NCBI GenBank assembly: GCA_030522415.1
Contig: CM060118.1
Coordinates: 17,810,151 to 17,874,150, forward strand
DNA: 64,000 bases
Direction: 5' to 3'
From: Channallabes apus
Taxonomy: Eukaryota; Chordata; Actinopteri; Siluriformes; Clariidae
A program made the position numbers and the translations under genes. The notes under the pieces are model-generated. The model was not told the DNA's origin. It searched no databases and was given only the letters and a program-made list of their open reading frames with translations. Of the stretch, positions 10,360-21,460 are shown piece after piece (the first letter of the stretch is position 1; every line of letters begins with the position of its first letter).

Positions 10360-11265
10360 ATGTCTACCGTTCAGCTTGTTCAGTGTGTAGAGTGCAGGAT
10401 GTTTAGACATTCTTCCTCCGTCATTAGTGATAACTTTATTTGTGATAGGTGTGTGTTAGTGAGCACTCTGACGGAGAAGATATCAGCGTTAGATGAGCAC
10501 ATCCAGACTTTAGAGAGGGTTAGACAGTGTGAGAGCAGTGTTATTCCTGTAGCGGACAGTCTGGGTGCCACAGGCAGAGATAATCAGCCCCCGACTCTGG
10601 CATTAGAGCCCTCACAGCGGGGCGAGTGGGTGACGACTCGGCGGCATACTCGTTCAGCCAAAGCTAACGCTAAGGCTAGCCCACCGGAGCACACCTCCTC
10701 TGCGCTTCACGTGTCCAACAGGTTTGCTCTCCTCAGTGATGCACCCGCTGAGAAACCTGAAAGAGCTCTGGTTATAGGAGACTCTATACTGAGGCACGTG
10801 ACATTAGCTAGACCTTTAGGGGCGCCAGCGGCAGTGGTTAGGTGTATCCCGGGACCCAGAGCACCGGACATAGCAGGTAATCTTAGGGCTCTAGGACAGC
10901 ACAGGTTCTCTAAGATAGTGGTACATGCTGGAGCTAACGATATACGCCTTCGTCAGTCGGAGGTTAGTAAGAGTAACTTTACAGAGGTGTTTAAATTAGC
11001 GAAGGCGATGTCCGATGAAGTAATATGCTCTGGTCCCATCCCAATGAGACATGGCGACATAGCTTACAGCAGGTTATGGTCGCTGAACCGCTGGATGTCC
11101 AGGTGGTGCTCCAAAAATAATGTGGGCTTCATAGATAATTGGAAGACCTTTGAGGGCAACGCTGGCCTGTTAGGGCGGGACGGTGTCCATCCCACTCGGG
11201 AAGGTGCTGCTCTCATTTCCTGTAGTATAGCTCATAGTCTCAGTAGAGGTCTAGTTAATCGGTGA
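10360..11265 (+). CDS. LINE ORF1: zinc-ribbon/coiled-coil/SGNH esterase protein
   Basis: This is an uninterrupted frame of 301 residues. It begins with paired cysteines (C9, C12, C28, C31) that look like a small zinc-binding finger, followed by a predicted coiled coil (about 34-60). From about residue 135 there is an SGNH/GDSL-type hydrolase domain: ALVIGDSILRH (Ser in GDSI, block I), HAGANDIR (block III, Asn) and GRDGVHPTREG (block V, Asp and His). CR1/L2-group ORF1 proteins are known to bind RNA and carry such esterases. The role in retrotransposition is not settled. It stands alone because the partner ORF2 is broken. Confidence 0.88.
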   Translation: MSTVQLVQCVECRMFRHSSSVISDNFICDRCVLVSTLTEKISALDEHIQTLERVRQCESSVIPVADSLGATGRDNQPPTLALEPSQRGEWVTTRRHTRSAKANAKASPPEHTSSALHVSNRFALLSDAPAEKPERALVIGDSILRHVTLARPLGAPAAVVRCIPGPRAPDIAGNLRALGQHRFSKIVVHAGANDIRLRQSEVSKSNFTEVFKLAKAMSDEVICSGPIPMRHGDIAYSRLWSLNRWMSRWCSKNNVGFIDNWKTFEGNAGLLGRDGVHPTREGAALISCSIAHSLSRGLVNR

Positions 11266-11361
11266 CAATCCAGAGCCCAGGCCAGGGAGCAGACAGACAG
11301 GCTAAACCAACCGTCTGCTAGCTGCATAGAGTCGTCACTCAGGGTTCACCTTATTGAGACT

Positions 11362-14095
11362 GTGTCTGTTCCCCGATCTAAGCAAAAATGTAGAAAGACT
11401 CAGAAAGTCTGTTTCAATAATTTAATTAACATAAAGTCCACAAACTCAGATCATACTGAATGCGCAGCCGGCACCTCTGATCTGAAGATAGGATTGTTAA
11501 ATATTAGATCTCTCGCATCAAAAGCAGTTATTGTTAATGAAATTATCACAGATCAGGCGTTTAATATACTCTGTTTAACTGAAACATGGGTTAAACAGGA
11601 TGAGTATGTAGCTCTAAATGAAGCTAGTCCTCCTGGATACAGCTACATACACCAGCCTCGGTTAACTGGTAGAGGAGGAGGCGTCGCAGTTATTCATAAT
11701 GATAATCTGTCTATCGTACAAAAACACGGACACAAATTTAACTCATTTGAAATTCTCTATAGTAACATAAGTCTATTTAAGTATATTAAATCAGCTCAGT
11801 CGATTCCACTAATTATAATTTACAGACCTCCAGGGCCGTATTCTGAATTTCTTAGTGAATTTGCGGATTTCATCTCAGACCTGGTCGTTTCTGTAGACAA
11901 AGTGTTAATTGCTGGAGATTTTAACATTCATTTTGAGAATCCAGAAGACCCTCTGAGAACAGCATTTATATCCATACTGGACTCCGTAGGCGTAAATCAG
12001 TGTGTAGTAGGACCCACTCATAAAGCAGGTCACACTTTAGATTTAGTAATATTCTTCGGATTAATTATAAGAAATGTATTCACAATTCCACTGTCTGAAA
12101 TTATCTCAGATCACTATCTTGTCTCCATTCAAGTGTGTCACAGTGATAATGTACGCACAGCACCGCGCTACCGTATTAAACGTACATTCACATCAACTAC
12201 CACACAGAGTTTTATCAGTAATCTCCCAGAGTTACCAACTTCGATTAGGCCACCGTCTGACCCCACAGAACTTGATCAGGCGACTGAATATTTAGAGTCG
12301 ACACTTCGTTGTACCTTAGATAATGTACAGTAGCTCCAGCTAAAAGAAAAATTATTAGAAATAAGACCACTACAGAAATCTCCACAATAACATCATGCAA
12401 TAGTGAGGACTTCATGCACTTTTTTAATAATAAAATTGTAAATATCAGGCATAAAATTGAGGCTTTGAAACCGAACAATGTAATTGATACAGATGTTAAC
12501 CTAGCCATGTCAGATTCGAACCTAAATTACTTTACTCCCCTTGAAGAGAATGAACTAATTTCACTCATCTCTTCTGCAAATTCATCAACCTGTATATTAG
12601 ATCCTATACCGACACATTTTCTTAAACAGATAGTACCAGTAATAACAGAACCGCTGTTGAGAATTTAAAAAAATAAATTCCTCACTCAGCATTGATTATG
12701 TTCCAAAATCTTTTAAATTAGCAGTTATCAAACCAATAATTAAGAAACCTGACCTCGACCCCTGTCAGCTGTCCAATTACAGGCCAATATCAAACCTCCC
12801 CTTTATATCTAACATTCTGGAAAAGATAGTAGCGGAGCAGCTATGCTCATATCTACATAGAAACGGCATACATGAACTGTATCAGTCAGGATTTAGGCCT
12901 CATCACAGCACAGAAACAGCACTCGTTAAAGTAGTAAATGACCTCCTATTGGCCTCTGATCAGGGTTGTGTAACTAGGCTTGTATTACTCGACCTCAGTG
13001 CAGCTTTTGACACCATTGATCATGCTATTCTTCTTCATAGATTAGAAAATGTAGTAGGAATTAAGGGTACAGCCCTCTCCTGGCTCAGATCCTATTTGAC
13101 CGATCGTTATCAGTATGTAGACTTAAATGGTGATTATTCTGCATGTTCTCTAGTGGAGCTTGGCGTTCCGCAGGGTTCAGTTTTAGGCCCACTGCTTTTT
13201 TTCCCTTTACATGCTTCCTCTGGGCAACATAGTCCGTAAGCATGGTATTAGTTTTCATTGTTAAGCTGACGACACACAGCTATACGTCTCAACAAAACCT
13301 GATGAGAAAAACCATCTTACTAAAGTTGAGCAATGTGTGCAGGACATAAGAAATTGGATGCTAATTAACTTCCTTCTGCTTAATCCGGATAAGACAGAAG
13401 TTCTAGTCATAGGACCGCATACAGCTAGAAGTAAAATCTTAGATCACACCGTAACTTTAGATGGCCTTTCTGTTCCATCAAGTGCAACAGTAAAAGACCT
13501 TGGCGTGATTATGGATTGCAGCCTTTCATTTGAAGCTCAAGATAATATCACCAGGATAGCATTCTTTCACCTCAGAAATATTGCCAAGATAAGAAATATA
13601 TTGTCGCTAAACGATGCAGATAAACTAGTTCACGTTTTTATCACTTCTAGGTTGGACTATTGTAATGCCTTACTGTCTGGTTGTTCTGTTAGGTGCATAA
13701 ACAAGCTTCAGCTAGTCCAGAATGCAGCAGCGAGAGTCCTCACTAGAACCAGAAGATATGAGCATATCACCCCTATCCTATCTTCACTACATTGGCACCC
13801 TGTGAAATTTCGCAATGATTTTAAAATACTACTCTTGACATATAAAGCATTAAATGGTCTCGCGCCGCAGTATCTGAGCGAACTGCTAGTGCCTTAGATC
13901 CGCCACGCCTACTTTGATCAAAGGATGCAGGCTGCTTGTCAGTACCGCGTATTATGAAAACTACAGCTGGTAGAGCTTTTTCTTACAAAGCCCCAAAATT
14001 ATGGAATAGTCTTCCAAATAGTGTTTGGGACTCAGACACAGTCTCAGTGTTTAAGTCTAGGCTCAAAACCTATTTATTTAGCCAAGCATTTTTAT
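11362..14095 (+). pseudogene. LINE ORF2: APE endonuclease and reverse transcriptase, broken
   Basis: The endonuclease (11362-12333) shows GLLNIRSL, LTETW, GDFNIH and SDHYLV, the Asn, Glu, Asp and His blocks of an APE-type nuclease. A small insertion near 12328 adds a stop compared with the fragment at 9802-10236. RT follows, with [10 protein letters not shown] (about 12775), [12 protein letters not shown] (12987) and [13 protein letters not shown] (13163). A frame slip in the T-run near 13197 and a TAA in place of the Tyr codon of the YADD motif (about 13266) destroy the catalytic site. The C-terminal region continues at 13337-13897 and on to about 14095. Not functional. Confidence 0.9.
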
Positions 14096-14604
14096 AAATA
14101 GATTTGCCTTAGGTAAAGGAGCAGATCTGGGGAACTCATGGACGTAGAGTATTATGGTGAACTGGTATTTAGATGCTAATTAACTTCCTTAATTAGATGC
14201 TGTATTTAGATGCTGTATTTAGATTTAGATGAGTATTTAGATGCTGTCTTCCTCACTCTCATTTGATCACTCAGGTTTGTTGACGGTGAGGTGATAGTTT
14301 GCTTTACATCTCAGGGAGCCCTCATGTTTGTGTTTCCTTCTGGCTCTCCCTTTTAGTTATGCTGTCATAGTTAGTCCTGCCGGAGTCCCTGCTTGCACTC
14401 TACAGTAAATATACATTCACAGTATACATTAGGTGACTGTGACCATACCTAACTGCCATCTCTCCTCCTTCTCCCCCTCTTTCTCTTTCCTCTCTCCCCC
14501 TGTCTCCCCCTTTCACTCTTTCTCTCTCTCTGTCGAGCTACACATGTCATTCCTGAGCTACCTGAGCTATTCCCACCTACCTTTCTAACAAGATGAAGAA
14601 AATA

Positions 14605-15186
14605 CAGGTGCATCTCAATAAATTAGAATATCATTGAAAAGTTTATTTATTTCCATAATTTAATTCAAAAAGGAGGAAGGAGGAAACTCGTATATTATAT
14701 AGATTCACTACACACAGACTGATATATTTAAAGTGTTTATTTCTTTAAATTTTGATGATTATGGCTTACAGCTAATTAAAACCCTAAAAAAAAGTTCAAT
14801 ATTGGAGACTCATTGTGTCACACTCTAATCAACTAATTAACTCAAAACACCTGCAAAGGTTTCCTGAGCCTTTAAATAGTCTCTCTGTCTGATTCAGTGG
14901 GCCACAAAAGGTCATTGCTCAAAAAGTTGGCTGTTTACAGAGTGCTGTGTCCAAGCACATTAATGGAAACTTGAATGGAAGGAAAAAATATGGTAGAAAA
15001 AGGTGCACAAGCAACAGGGATAACCGCAACCTTAAATGGATTGTGAAAAAAAGCCCATTCAAGAATTTGAAGGAGATTCAATAGGAGTGGACAGCAACTG
15101 GAGTCAATATTTCAAGAGCCACCACACACAGACATATCCAGGACATGGGCTACAACTGTCTCATTCATTGTGTCATGCCACTCTTC
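14605..15186 (+). mobile_element. Truncated Tc1-like transposon, left end
   Basis: It begins CAGGTGCATCTCAATAAATT after a TA and has the IR/DR style of fish Tc1 elements. From about 14900 the sequence translates in pieces to the N-terminal DNA-binding part of a Tc1 transposase (GHKRSLLKKLAVYRVLCPSTL-like in mixed frames, then SRATTHRHIQDMGYNC). It stops abruptly at 15186 where the tail of a LINE begins. The DDE domain and right end are missing. Confidence 0.7.
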
Positions 15187-15339
15187 AACCAAATTTCAAA
15201 TCAAATTCAAATTTTATTTGTCACATACACAGTCATACACAGTACGATAAGCAGTGAAATGCTTATACGACCGCCAGTGACCTTAAAAAGAAAATAAAAG
15301 CTTATACATAAGGAATAAATATTAATAAAATGAAATACT

Positions 15340-15700
15340 CTTCTTCTTCTATTCATTCATCTTCTATCCTGCTTTATCCTTTATTAGGGTCGCGGGGACC
15401 TGGAGCCTATCCCAGGAGACTCAGGGCACGAGGCAGGGTACACACTGGACAGCGTGCCAATCCATCGCAGAGCACACACACACACACTCATTCACACACT
15501 ATGGTCAATTTGGGAATGCCAATTAGCCTAATCTGCATGTCTTTGGACTGTGGGAGGAAACCGGAGTACCCGGAGGAAACCCACCAAGCACGGGGAGAAC
15601 ATGCAAACTCTATGCACACAGAGACGGGAATCGAGCCTGGCCGGGAATCGAACCCGGACCCTGGAGGTGCAAGGCGACAGTGCTAACCACTACACCACCT
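15340..15700 (-). repeat. tRNA-derived SINE with 12-bp TSD
   Basis: The reverse strand begins with a tRNA-like head: a GTGGTGTAGTGGTTAGCACT box A region and a GGTTCGATTCCCGG box B, i.e. an internal RNA polymerase III promoter. The tail ends in GAATGAAT-type repeats. A perfect 12-bp duplication, AAATGAAATACT, flanks it at 15328-15339 and 15701-15712, as produced by LINE-driven insertion. It sits in the 3' UTR of the LINE around it. Confidence 0.9.
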
Positions 15701-15801
15701 AAATGAAATACTAAAGAGAATTAATTTAACTAGTAAAATAAACTGTACAAATAAGGGCATAAAAATATTAAGAAATATAGAAATATAGGGGGAAAAAAGT
15801 G

Positions 15802-15806
<5 letters not shown>

Positions 15807-15852
<46 letters not shown>
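15807..15852. repeat. (TA)n microsatellite
   Basis: This is a pure TA run, and a likely landing site for the Tc1 copies next to it. Confidence 0.95.
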
Positions 15853-15864
<12 letters not shown>

Positions 15865-15897
15865 CTGTATATATAAACTGTATATAGTTTTTATATA

Positions 15898-17520
15898 CAG
15901 AGGTGTGAAAAACTATTTGTCCCCTTCCTGATTTCTTATGCTTTTGCATGTTTGTCACAGTTAAATGTTTCTGACCATCAAACACATTTAACTATTAGTC
16001 AAAGATAACACAAGTAAACACAAAATGAAGTTTTTAAATGAGGGGTTTTATTATTTAGGGAGAAAAAAATCCAAACCTACATGGCCCTGTGTGAAAAAGT
16101 AATTGCCCCCTGAACCTAATAACTGGTTGGGCCACCCTTAGCAGCAATAACTGCAATCAAGCGTTTGCGATAACTTGCAACGAGTCTTTTACAGTGCTGT
16201 GGAGGAATTTTGGCTCACTCATCTTTTCAGAATTGTTGTAATTCAGCTTTATTTGAGGGTTTTCTAGCATGAACTGCCTTTTTAAGGTCATGCCACAACA
16301 TCTCAATAGGATTCAGGTCAGGACTTTGACTAGGCCACTCCAAAGTCTTCATTTTGTTTTTCTTCAGCCATTCAGAGGTGGATTTGCTGGTGTGTTTTGG
16401 ATCATTGTCCTGCTGCAGCACCCAAGATCGCTTCAGCTTGAGTTGACGAACAGATGGCCGGACATTCTCCTTCAGGATTTTTTGATAGACAGTAGAATTC
16501 ATGGTTCCATCTATCACAGCAAGCCTTCCAGGTGCTGCAGCAGCAAAACAACCCCAGACCATCACACTACCACCACCATATTTTACTGTTGGTATGATGT
16601 TCTTTTTCTGAAATGCTGTGTTACTTTTATGCCAGATGTAACGGGACACGCACTTTCCAAAAAGTTAAACTTTTGTCTCGTCGGTCCACAAGGTATTTTC
16701 CCAAAAGTCTTGGAAATCATTGAGATGTTTTTTTAGCAAAATTGAGATGAGCCTTAATGTTCTTTTTGCTTAAAAGTGGTTTGCGCCTTGGAAATCTGCC
16801 ATGCAGGCCGTTTTTGCCCAGTCTCTTTCTTATGGTGGAGTCGTGAACACTGACCTTAATTGAGGCAAGTGAGGCCTGCAGTTCTTTAGATGTTGTCCTG
16901 GGGTCTTTTGTGGCCTCTCGGATGAGTTGTCTGTGCGCTCTTGGGGTAATTTTGGTCGGCCGGCCACTCCTGGGAAGGTTCACCACTGTTCCATGTTTTT
17001 GCCATTTGTGGATAATGGCTCTCACTGTGGTTCGCTGGAGTCCCAAAGCTTTAGAAATGGCTTTATAACCTTTACCAGACTGATATATCTCAATTACTTT
17101 TGTTCTCATTTGTTCCTGAATTTCTTTGGATCTTGGCATGATGTCTAGCTTTTGAGGTGCTTTTGGTCTACTTCTCTGTGTCAGGTAGCTCCTATTTAAG
17201 TGATTTTCTTGATTGAAACAGGTGTGGCAGTAATCAGGCCTGGGGGTGACTACAGAACGTGAACTCAGGTGTGATAAACCACAGTTAAGTTATTTTTTAA
17301 CAAGGGGGGCAATCACTTTTTCACACAGGGCCATGTAGATTTGGAGTTTTTTTTCTCCCTTAATAACGTAAACCTTCATTTTAAAAACTGCATTTTGTGT
17401 TCAATTATGTTATCTTTGACTAATAGTTAACGGATTTTGATCAGCAGAAACATTTAAGTGTGACAAACATGCAAAAGAATAAGAAATCAGGAAAGGGGCA
17501 AATAGTTTTTCATACCACTG
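15898..17520 (-). mobile_element. Tc1-like transposon, copy 2
   Basis: This is the same family as copies 1 and 3. The left end CAGAGGTGTGAAAAAC is preceded by TA (15896-15897). The right end TACCACTG is followed by TG rather than TA, within a decayed TG/TA repeat. It has inverted repeats of about 200 bp and, unlike copy 1, keeps the 86-bp segment at 16496-16581. It lies head to head with copy 3, only 30 bp away. Confidence 0.93.
16227..17139 (-). pseudogene. Tc1 transposase, frameshifted (copy 2)
   Basis: The N-terminal 140 residues (from 17139) carry the paired-like helix-turn-helix and GRP motif. The frame is lost by a small insertion (extra T residues near 16727) before the first catalytic Asp. 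The frame recovered at 16649-16227 holds VMVWGCF, QQDNDPKHT and SPDLNPIE, so two of the three DD34E positions are readable. A stop cuts the C-terminus short compared with copy 3 (LQQF then stop near 16227). Confidence 0.9.
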
Positions 17521-17929
17521 TGTGTGTGTCTATATATATATATATATATACAGTGGTGTGAAAAACTATTTGCCCCCTTCCTGATTTCTTATTCTTTTGC
17601 ATGTTTGTCACACTTAAATGTTTCTGCTCATCAAAAACCGTTAACTATTAGTCAAAGATAATATAATTGAACACAAAATGCAGTTTTTAAATGAAGGTTT
17701 ACGTTATTAAGGGAGAAAAAAACCTCCAAATCTACATGGCCCTGTGTGAAAAATTGATTGCCCCCCTTGTTAAAAAATAACTTAACTGTGGTTTATCACA
17801 CCTGAGTTCAATTTCTGTAGTCACCCCCAGGCCTGATTACTGCCACACCTGTTTCAATCAAGAAATCACTTAAATAGGAGCTACCTGACACAGAGAAGTA
17901 GACCAAAAGCACCTCAAAAGCTAGACATC

Positions 17930-18949
17930 ATGCCAAGATCCAAAGAAATTCAGGAACAAATGAGAACAAAAGTAATTGAGATCTATCAGTCTGGTAAAGG
18001 TTATAAAGCCATTTCTAAAGCTTTGGGACTCCAGCGAACCACAGTGAGAGCCATTATCCACAAATGGCAAAAACATGGAACAGTGGTGAACCTTCCCAGG
18101 AGTGGCCGGCCGACCAAAATTACCCCAAGAGCGCAGAGACAACTCATCCGAGAGGCCACAAAAGACCCCAGGACAACATCTAAAGAACTGCAGGCCTCAC
18201 TTGCCTCAATTGTCAGTGTTCACGACTCCACCATAAGAAAGAGACTGGGCAAAAACGGCCTGCATGGCAGATTTCCAAGGCGCAAACCACTTATAAGCAA
18301 AAAGAACATTAAGGCTCGTCTCAATTTTGCTAAAAAACATCTCAATGATTGCCAAGACTTTTTGGAAAATACCTTGTGGACCGACGAGACAAAAGTTGAA
18401 CTTTTTGGAAGGTGCGTGTCCCGTTACATCTGGCGTAAAAGTAACACAGCATTTCAGAAAAAGAACATCATACCAACAGTAAAATATGGTGGTGGTAGTG
18501 TGATGGTCTGAGGTTGTTTTGCTGCTTCAGGACCTGGAAGGCTTGCTGTGATAGATGGAACCATGAATTCTACTGTCTACCAAAAAATCCTGAAGGAGAA
18601 TGTCCGGCCATCTGTTCGTCAACTCAAGCTGAAGCGATCTTGGGTGCTGCAGCAGGACAATGACCCAAAACACACCAGCAAATCCACCTCTGAATGGCTG
18701 AAGAAAAACAAAATGAAGACTTTGGAGAGGCCTAGTCAAAGTCCTGACCTGAATCCTAATGAGATGTTGTGGCATGACCTTAAAAAGGCGGTTCATGCTA
18801 GAAAACCCTCAAATAAAGCTGAATTACAACAATTCTGCAAAGATGAGTGGGCCAAACTTCCTCCAGAGCGCTGTAAAAGACTCATTGCAAGTTATCGCAA
18901 ACGCTTGATTGCAGTTATTGCTGCTAAGGGTGGCCCAACCAGTTATTAG
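17930..18949 (+). pseudogene. Tc1 transposase with a single TGA (copy 3)
   Basis: There is a 339-codon frame from MPRSKEIQEQ to GGPTSY, the usual length for Tc1 transposases. Residues 1-120 are the bipartite helix-turn-helix region with a GRP motif (SGRPTK). The catalytic triad reads D152 (LWTDET), D243 (QQDNDP) and E278 (SPDLNPNE), with 34 residues between the last two. The only interruption is TGA at 18509-18511, where copy 2 has TGG (Trp in VMVWG). One codon (Lys in the ASIKVSV segment) is deleted relative to copies 1 and 2, and the Ile before the catalytic Glu is Asn. Confidence 0.92.
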
Positions 18950-18988
18950 GTTCAGGGGGCAATTACTTTTTCACACAGGGCCATGTAG

Positions 18989-19188
18989 GGGAAATTGGGG
19001 TAGCTCAGTGGTTAAGGCATTGGACTACGGTTCAGAAGGTCCCAGGTTCAAATCCCACAACCACCAAGTTGCCCCTGTTGGGCCCTTGAGCAAGGCCCTT
19101 AACCCTCAACTGCTCAGATGTATAATGAGATAAAAATGTAAGTCGCTCTGGATAAGAGCGTCTGCCAAATGACTAAATGTAAATGTAG
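18989..19188 (+). repeat. tRNA-derived SINE inside a Tc1 terminal repeat
   Basis: A tRNA-like head has box A (TAGCTCAGTGGTTAAGGCAT, about 19001) and box B (GGTTCAAATCC, about 19044). The tail, GTCGCTCTGGATAAGAGCGT followed by AAATGTAAATGTAG, is one I know from many fish SINEs. ATGTAG is duplicated at 18983-18988 and 19183-19188. It interrupts the right inverted repeat of copy 3. The same family recurs at 44185-44370. Confidence 0.88.
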
Positions 19189-19541
19189 GTTTGGATTTTT
19201 TTTCTCCCTAAATAATAAAACCCCTCATTTAAAAACTGCATTTTGTGTTTACTTGTGTTATCTTTGACTAATAGTTAAATGTGTTTGATGATCAGAAACA
19301 TTTTGTGTGACAAACATGCAAAAGAATAAGAAATCAGGAGGGGGGCAAATAGTTTTTCACACCACTGTATATATATAATATAAAAATTTTAAAGTGGCAA
19401 TGGTTGTGCAAATATGCATGAAAAGTGACTTGTGAAAGTGTCATGTACAATGGTCCAGATATAAATATGTAGTGGAAGTGTGTATGAATGTGTCCATGAT
19501 TGTCCAGTCAATGTCAATGTTGGGAGCTTAAAAAGATGTTA

Positions 19542-21454
19542 TTAATCCTGTGTGGTGGTGTGATTGAGAGACCTTATCGCCTGCGGGAATAAGCTCCTCC
19601 TCAGTCTCTCTGTGTTGGCCTTCAGGGAGTGGAATCGCTTCCCAGACCAAAACAGAGAGAACAGTCCATTGTTGGGATGGCTGAGGTCCTTCACGATCTT
19701 CCTGGCCTTGGTCCAGCACCGCTTGCTGTAGATCGGGTCAGGGAGCTCAGTGCGGATGATGCGCTCAGCTGATCGCACCACCCCCTGTAGAGCTCGTCTG
19801 TCCTGCATGGTGCTGTTTCCAAACCAGGTCGTGATGTTTCCCGTCAGGATGCTCTCTATGGTACAGGAGTAGAAATTCCTGAGGACCTTAGAGAGCAGTC
19901 TGAGGTGGCTCAAGCGTCTGAGGTGGCACAGATGCTGCCGGGACTTATTCACCATGGTGTTGATGTGACAGGACCATGACAGGTCCCGCGTGATGTGAAC
20001 ACCGAGGTATCGGAAGCTGTCCACTCTCTCCACTGGGCTCATGTTGATGACTGGGGTCTGGTAGTTCCTCTCCTGCCTTGTACTATCAGTCCACTATCAG
20101 CTCCTTTGTCTTGCTAACGTTCAGGAGGAGAGTGTTCCTCTGTCAAAAGTTCTCCAGATTTCCAATCTCCTCTAGGTAGCCCGACTCATCATTGTTGATC
20201 AGGCCCACCACGACAGTGTCAGCAAACTTGATGATGGCGGTGGAGTTGGTAGTGGCCACGCAGTCGTGGGTGTACAAAGAGTACAGCAGGGGGCTCAGAA
20301 CACAACCCTAGGGGGCTGAGAGTGAGTGAGGCTGAGACATGTCTGCCCATCCTTACTGCCTGTGGTCTGCCAGTCAGAAAATTGGAGATCCACTGACACA
20401 TTGATGAGTCCCAGGTGCTCCAGCTTGGTGGTGAGTGTGCAGGGAATTATGGTATTAAATGCAGAGCTGTAGTCGATGAAGAGCATTTCAACATAATTTC
20501 CTTTCCTAGAGTCCAGGGGAGTGAGTGATGTGTGGAGAAGATGGGTGATTGCATCGTCTGTGGAGCGGTTTGGGCGGTATGCAAACTGTAGAGTGTCCGG
20601 TAGTGAAGAAATGAAGTCTCTGACCAGGCACTTCATCACTACTGAGGTGAGGGCTACAGGGCGATAATCATTGAGGGAAGCAGGATGGGGTTTCTTTGGA
20701 ACAGGAACAATGATGGACTCTTTGAAGCATGTGGGGATCACCGACTGAGATAAAGAGATGTTGAATATCTCAATGAACACAGGTGCCAGCTGGTCTGCGC
20801 AGGCTCTGAGAATACGGCCTGAGATGCCGTCTTGTCCTGCTGCTTTCCTGGTGTTCACTCTCTTGAAGGCTCTCCTCACGTCATGCTCAGAGATGATGAA
20901 CACGTTTCCGGTGCTGGCAGTATCTTCCTGTCTGCAGCCATTAGCGCCGCTAGCATCGCTAGCGTCTTTAGCTGCAGCCTCAAAGCGAGCATAGAAAGTG
21001 TTTAGCTCATCTTCCAGAGTCGCGTCGGCATTCATCATGCCGGTTGTTGATGCTTTATAGTCCGTTATTGTTCTTAGTCCCTGCCACAGGCTCCTAGAGT
21101 CACTCTGTTGGAGTTGTGACTCTAGTTTCCTTCCGTAGCGCTGCTTCGCCTCTTTCACTGCTTTCCGCACGTTGTATGCCGCAGCCTTGTACTTTTCCAT
21201 GTCCCCGATGCAAGTCCCGCATTGTAGGCAGCAGTGCGAGATCTCAGAGCGTCGCGTATGGTTTTATCCACCAGCGGCTTCTGGTTGGGAAAGGTTCTGA
21301 TAGACTTTTTCTCCACATTATCATCGACTAGTTTCCCGATGAATCCCACAAAAACCTTCCGTAAACATGCTGACGTTATCGGAGCTGTTTCTGAACATGT
21401 CCCAGTCTGCGTCATCAAGTTTGTCCTGTAACGCGGCCACCGATTGGTCCCCAC
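19542..21454 (-). pseudogene. Rex1/L2-like LINE ORF2, broken
   Basis: From 21454 the frame gives the region before RT (VGFIGKLVDD, FPNQKPLVDK). At 21200-20295 come SRSLWQGLRTITDYK, then RT with NDYRPVALTSVVMK, FAYRPNRSTDDAI and MLFIDYSSAFNT. The frame then slips near 20390-20410, and the catalytic block must be read in another frame. 20042-19542 holds the post-RT region (FRYLGVHIT, TTWFGNST, RSLFPQAIRSLN). At least two frameshifts make it non-functional. Clade placement is by motif resemblance. Confidence 0.88.
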
Positions 21455-21460
21455 CAGAAA

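Larger units (their letters stand above)
10240..14590 (+). mobile_element. CR1/L2-type LINE, near full length, inactive
   Basis: A leader (10240-10359) is followed by an intact ORF1 with an esterase-like domain, a broken ORF2 with endonuclease and RT, and a long 3' UTR with a pyrimidine-rich block (about 14455-14535). The 3' UTR stops at about 14590 without the terminal tail seen in the related copy at 30828-31550, so the 3' end is cut. Two-ORF structure with an SGNH/GDSL esterase in ORF1 is known for CR1/L2-group elements. Confidence 0.85.
17551..19367 (+). mobile_element. Tc1-like transposon, copy 3, nearly intact
   Basis: The ends are CAGTGGTGTGAAAAAC and its inverse, with TA at 17549-17550 and 19368-19369. 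The transposase frame is continuous apart from one stop. A SINE has inserted into the right inverted repeat (18989-19188), so copy 3 is older than that SINE. Confidence 0.94.
15187..21460 (-). mobile_element. Rex1/L2-like LINE (-), split by three insertions
   Basis: The 3' tail is at the low-coordinate end: reverse complement of about 15187-15245 gives a GTATGTGACAAATAAAA-type ending, shared with 61525-61582. ORF2 lies at 19542-21454. Between them are a SINE (15340-15700) and two Tc1 transposons (15898-17520, 17551-19367). Removing these joins 3' UTR sequence across 15712 to about 19380. The copy starts inside the region before RT, so it is 5'-truncated. Confidence 0.8.

Noticed and set aside
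15600..15705. Reverse-strand tRNA gene near 15650-15700
   Set aside because: It is the head of a SINE with a 12-bp TSD and has no full acceptor stem.
18989..19070. Functional tRNA gene
   Set aside because: The A and B boxes belong to a SINE: a fish SINE tail and a target duplication follow, and the cloverleaf is incomplete.
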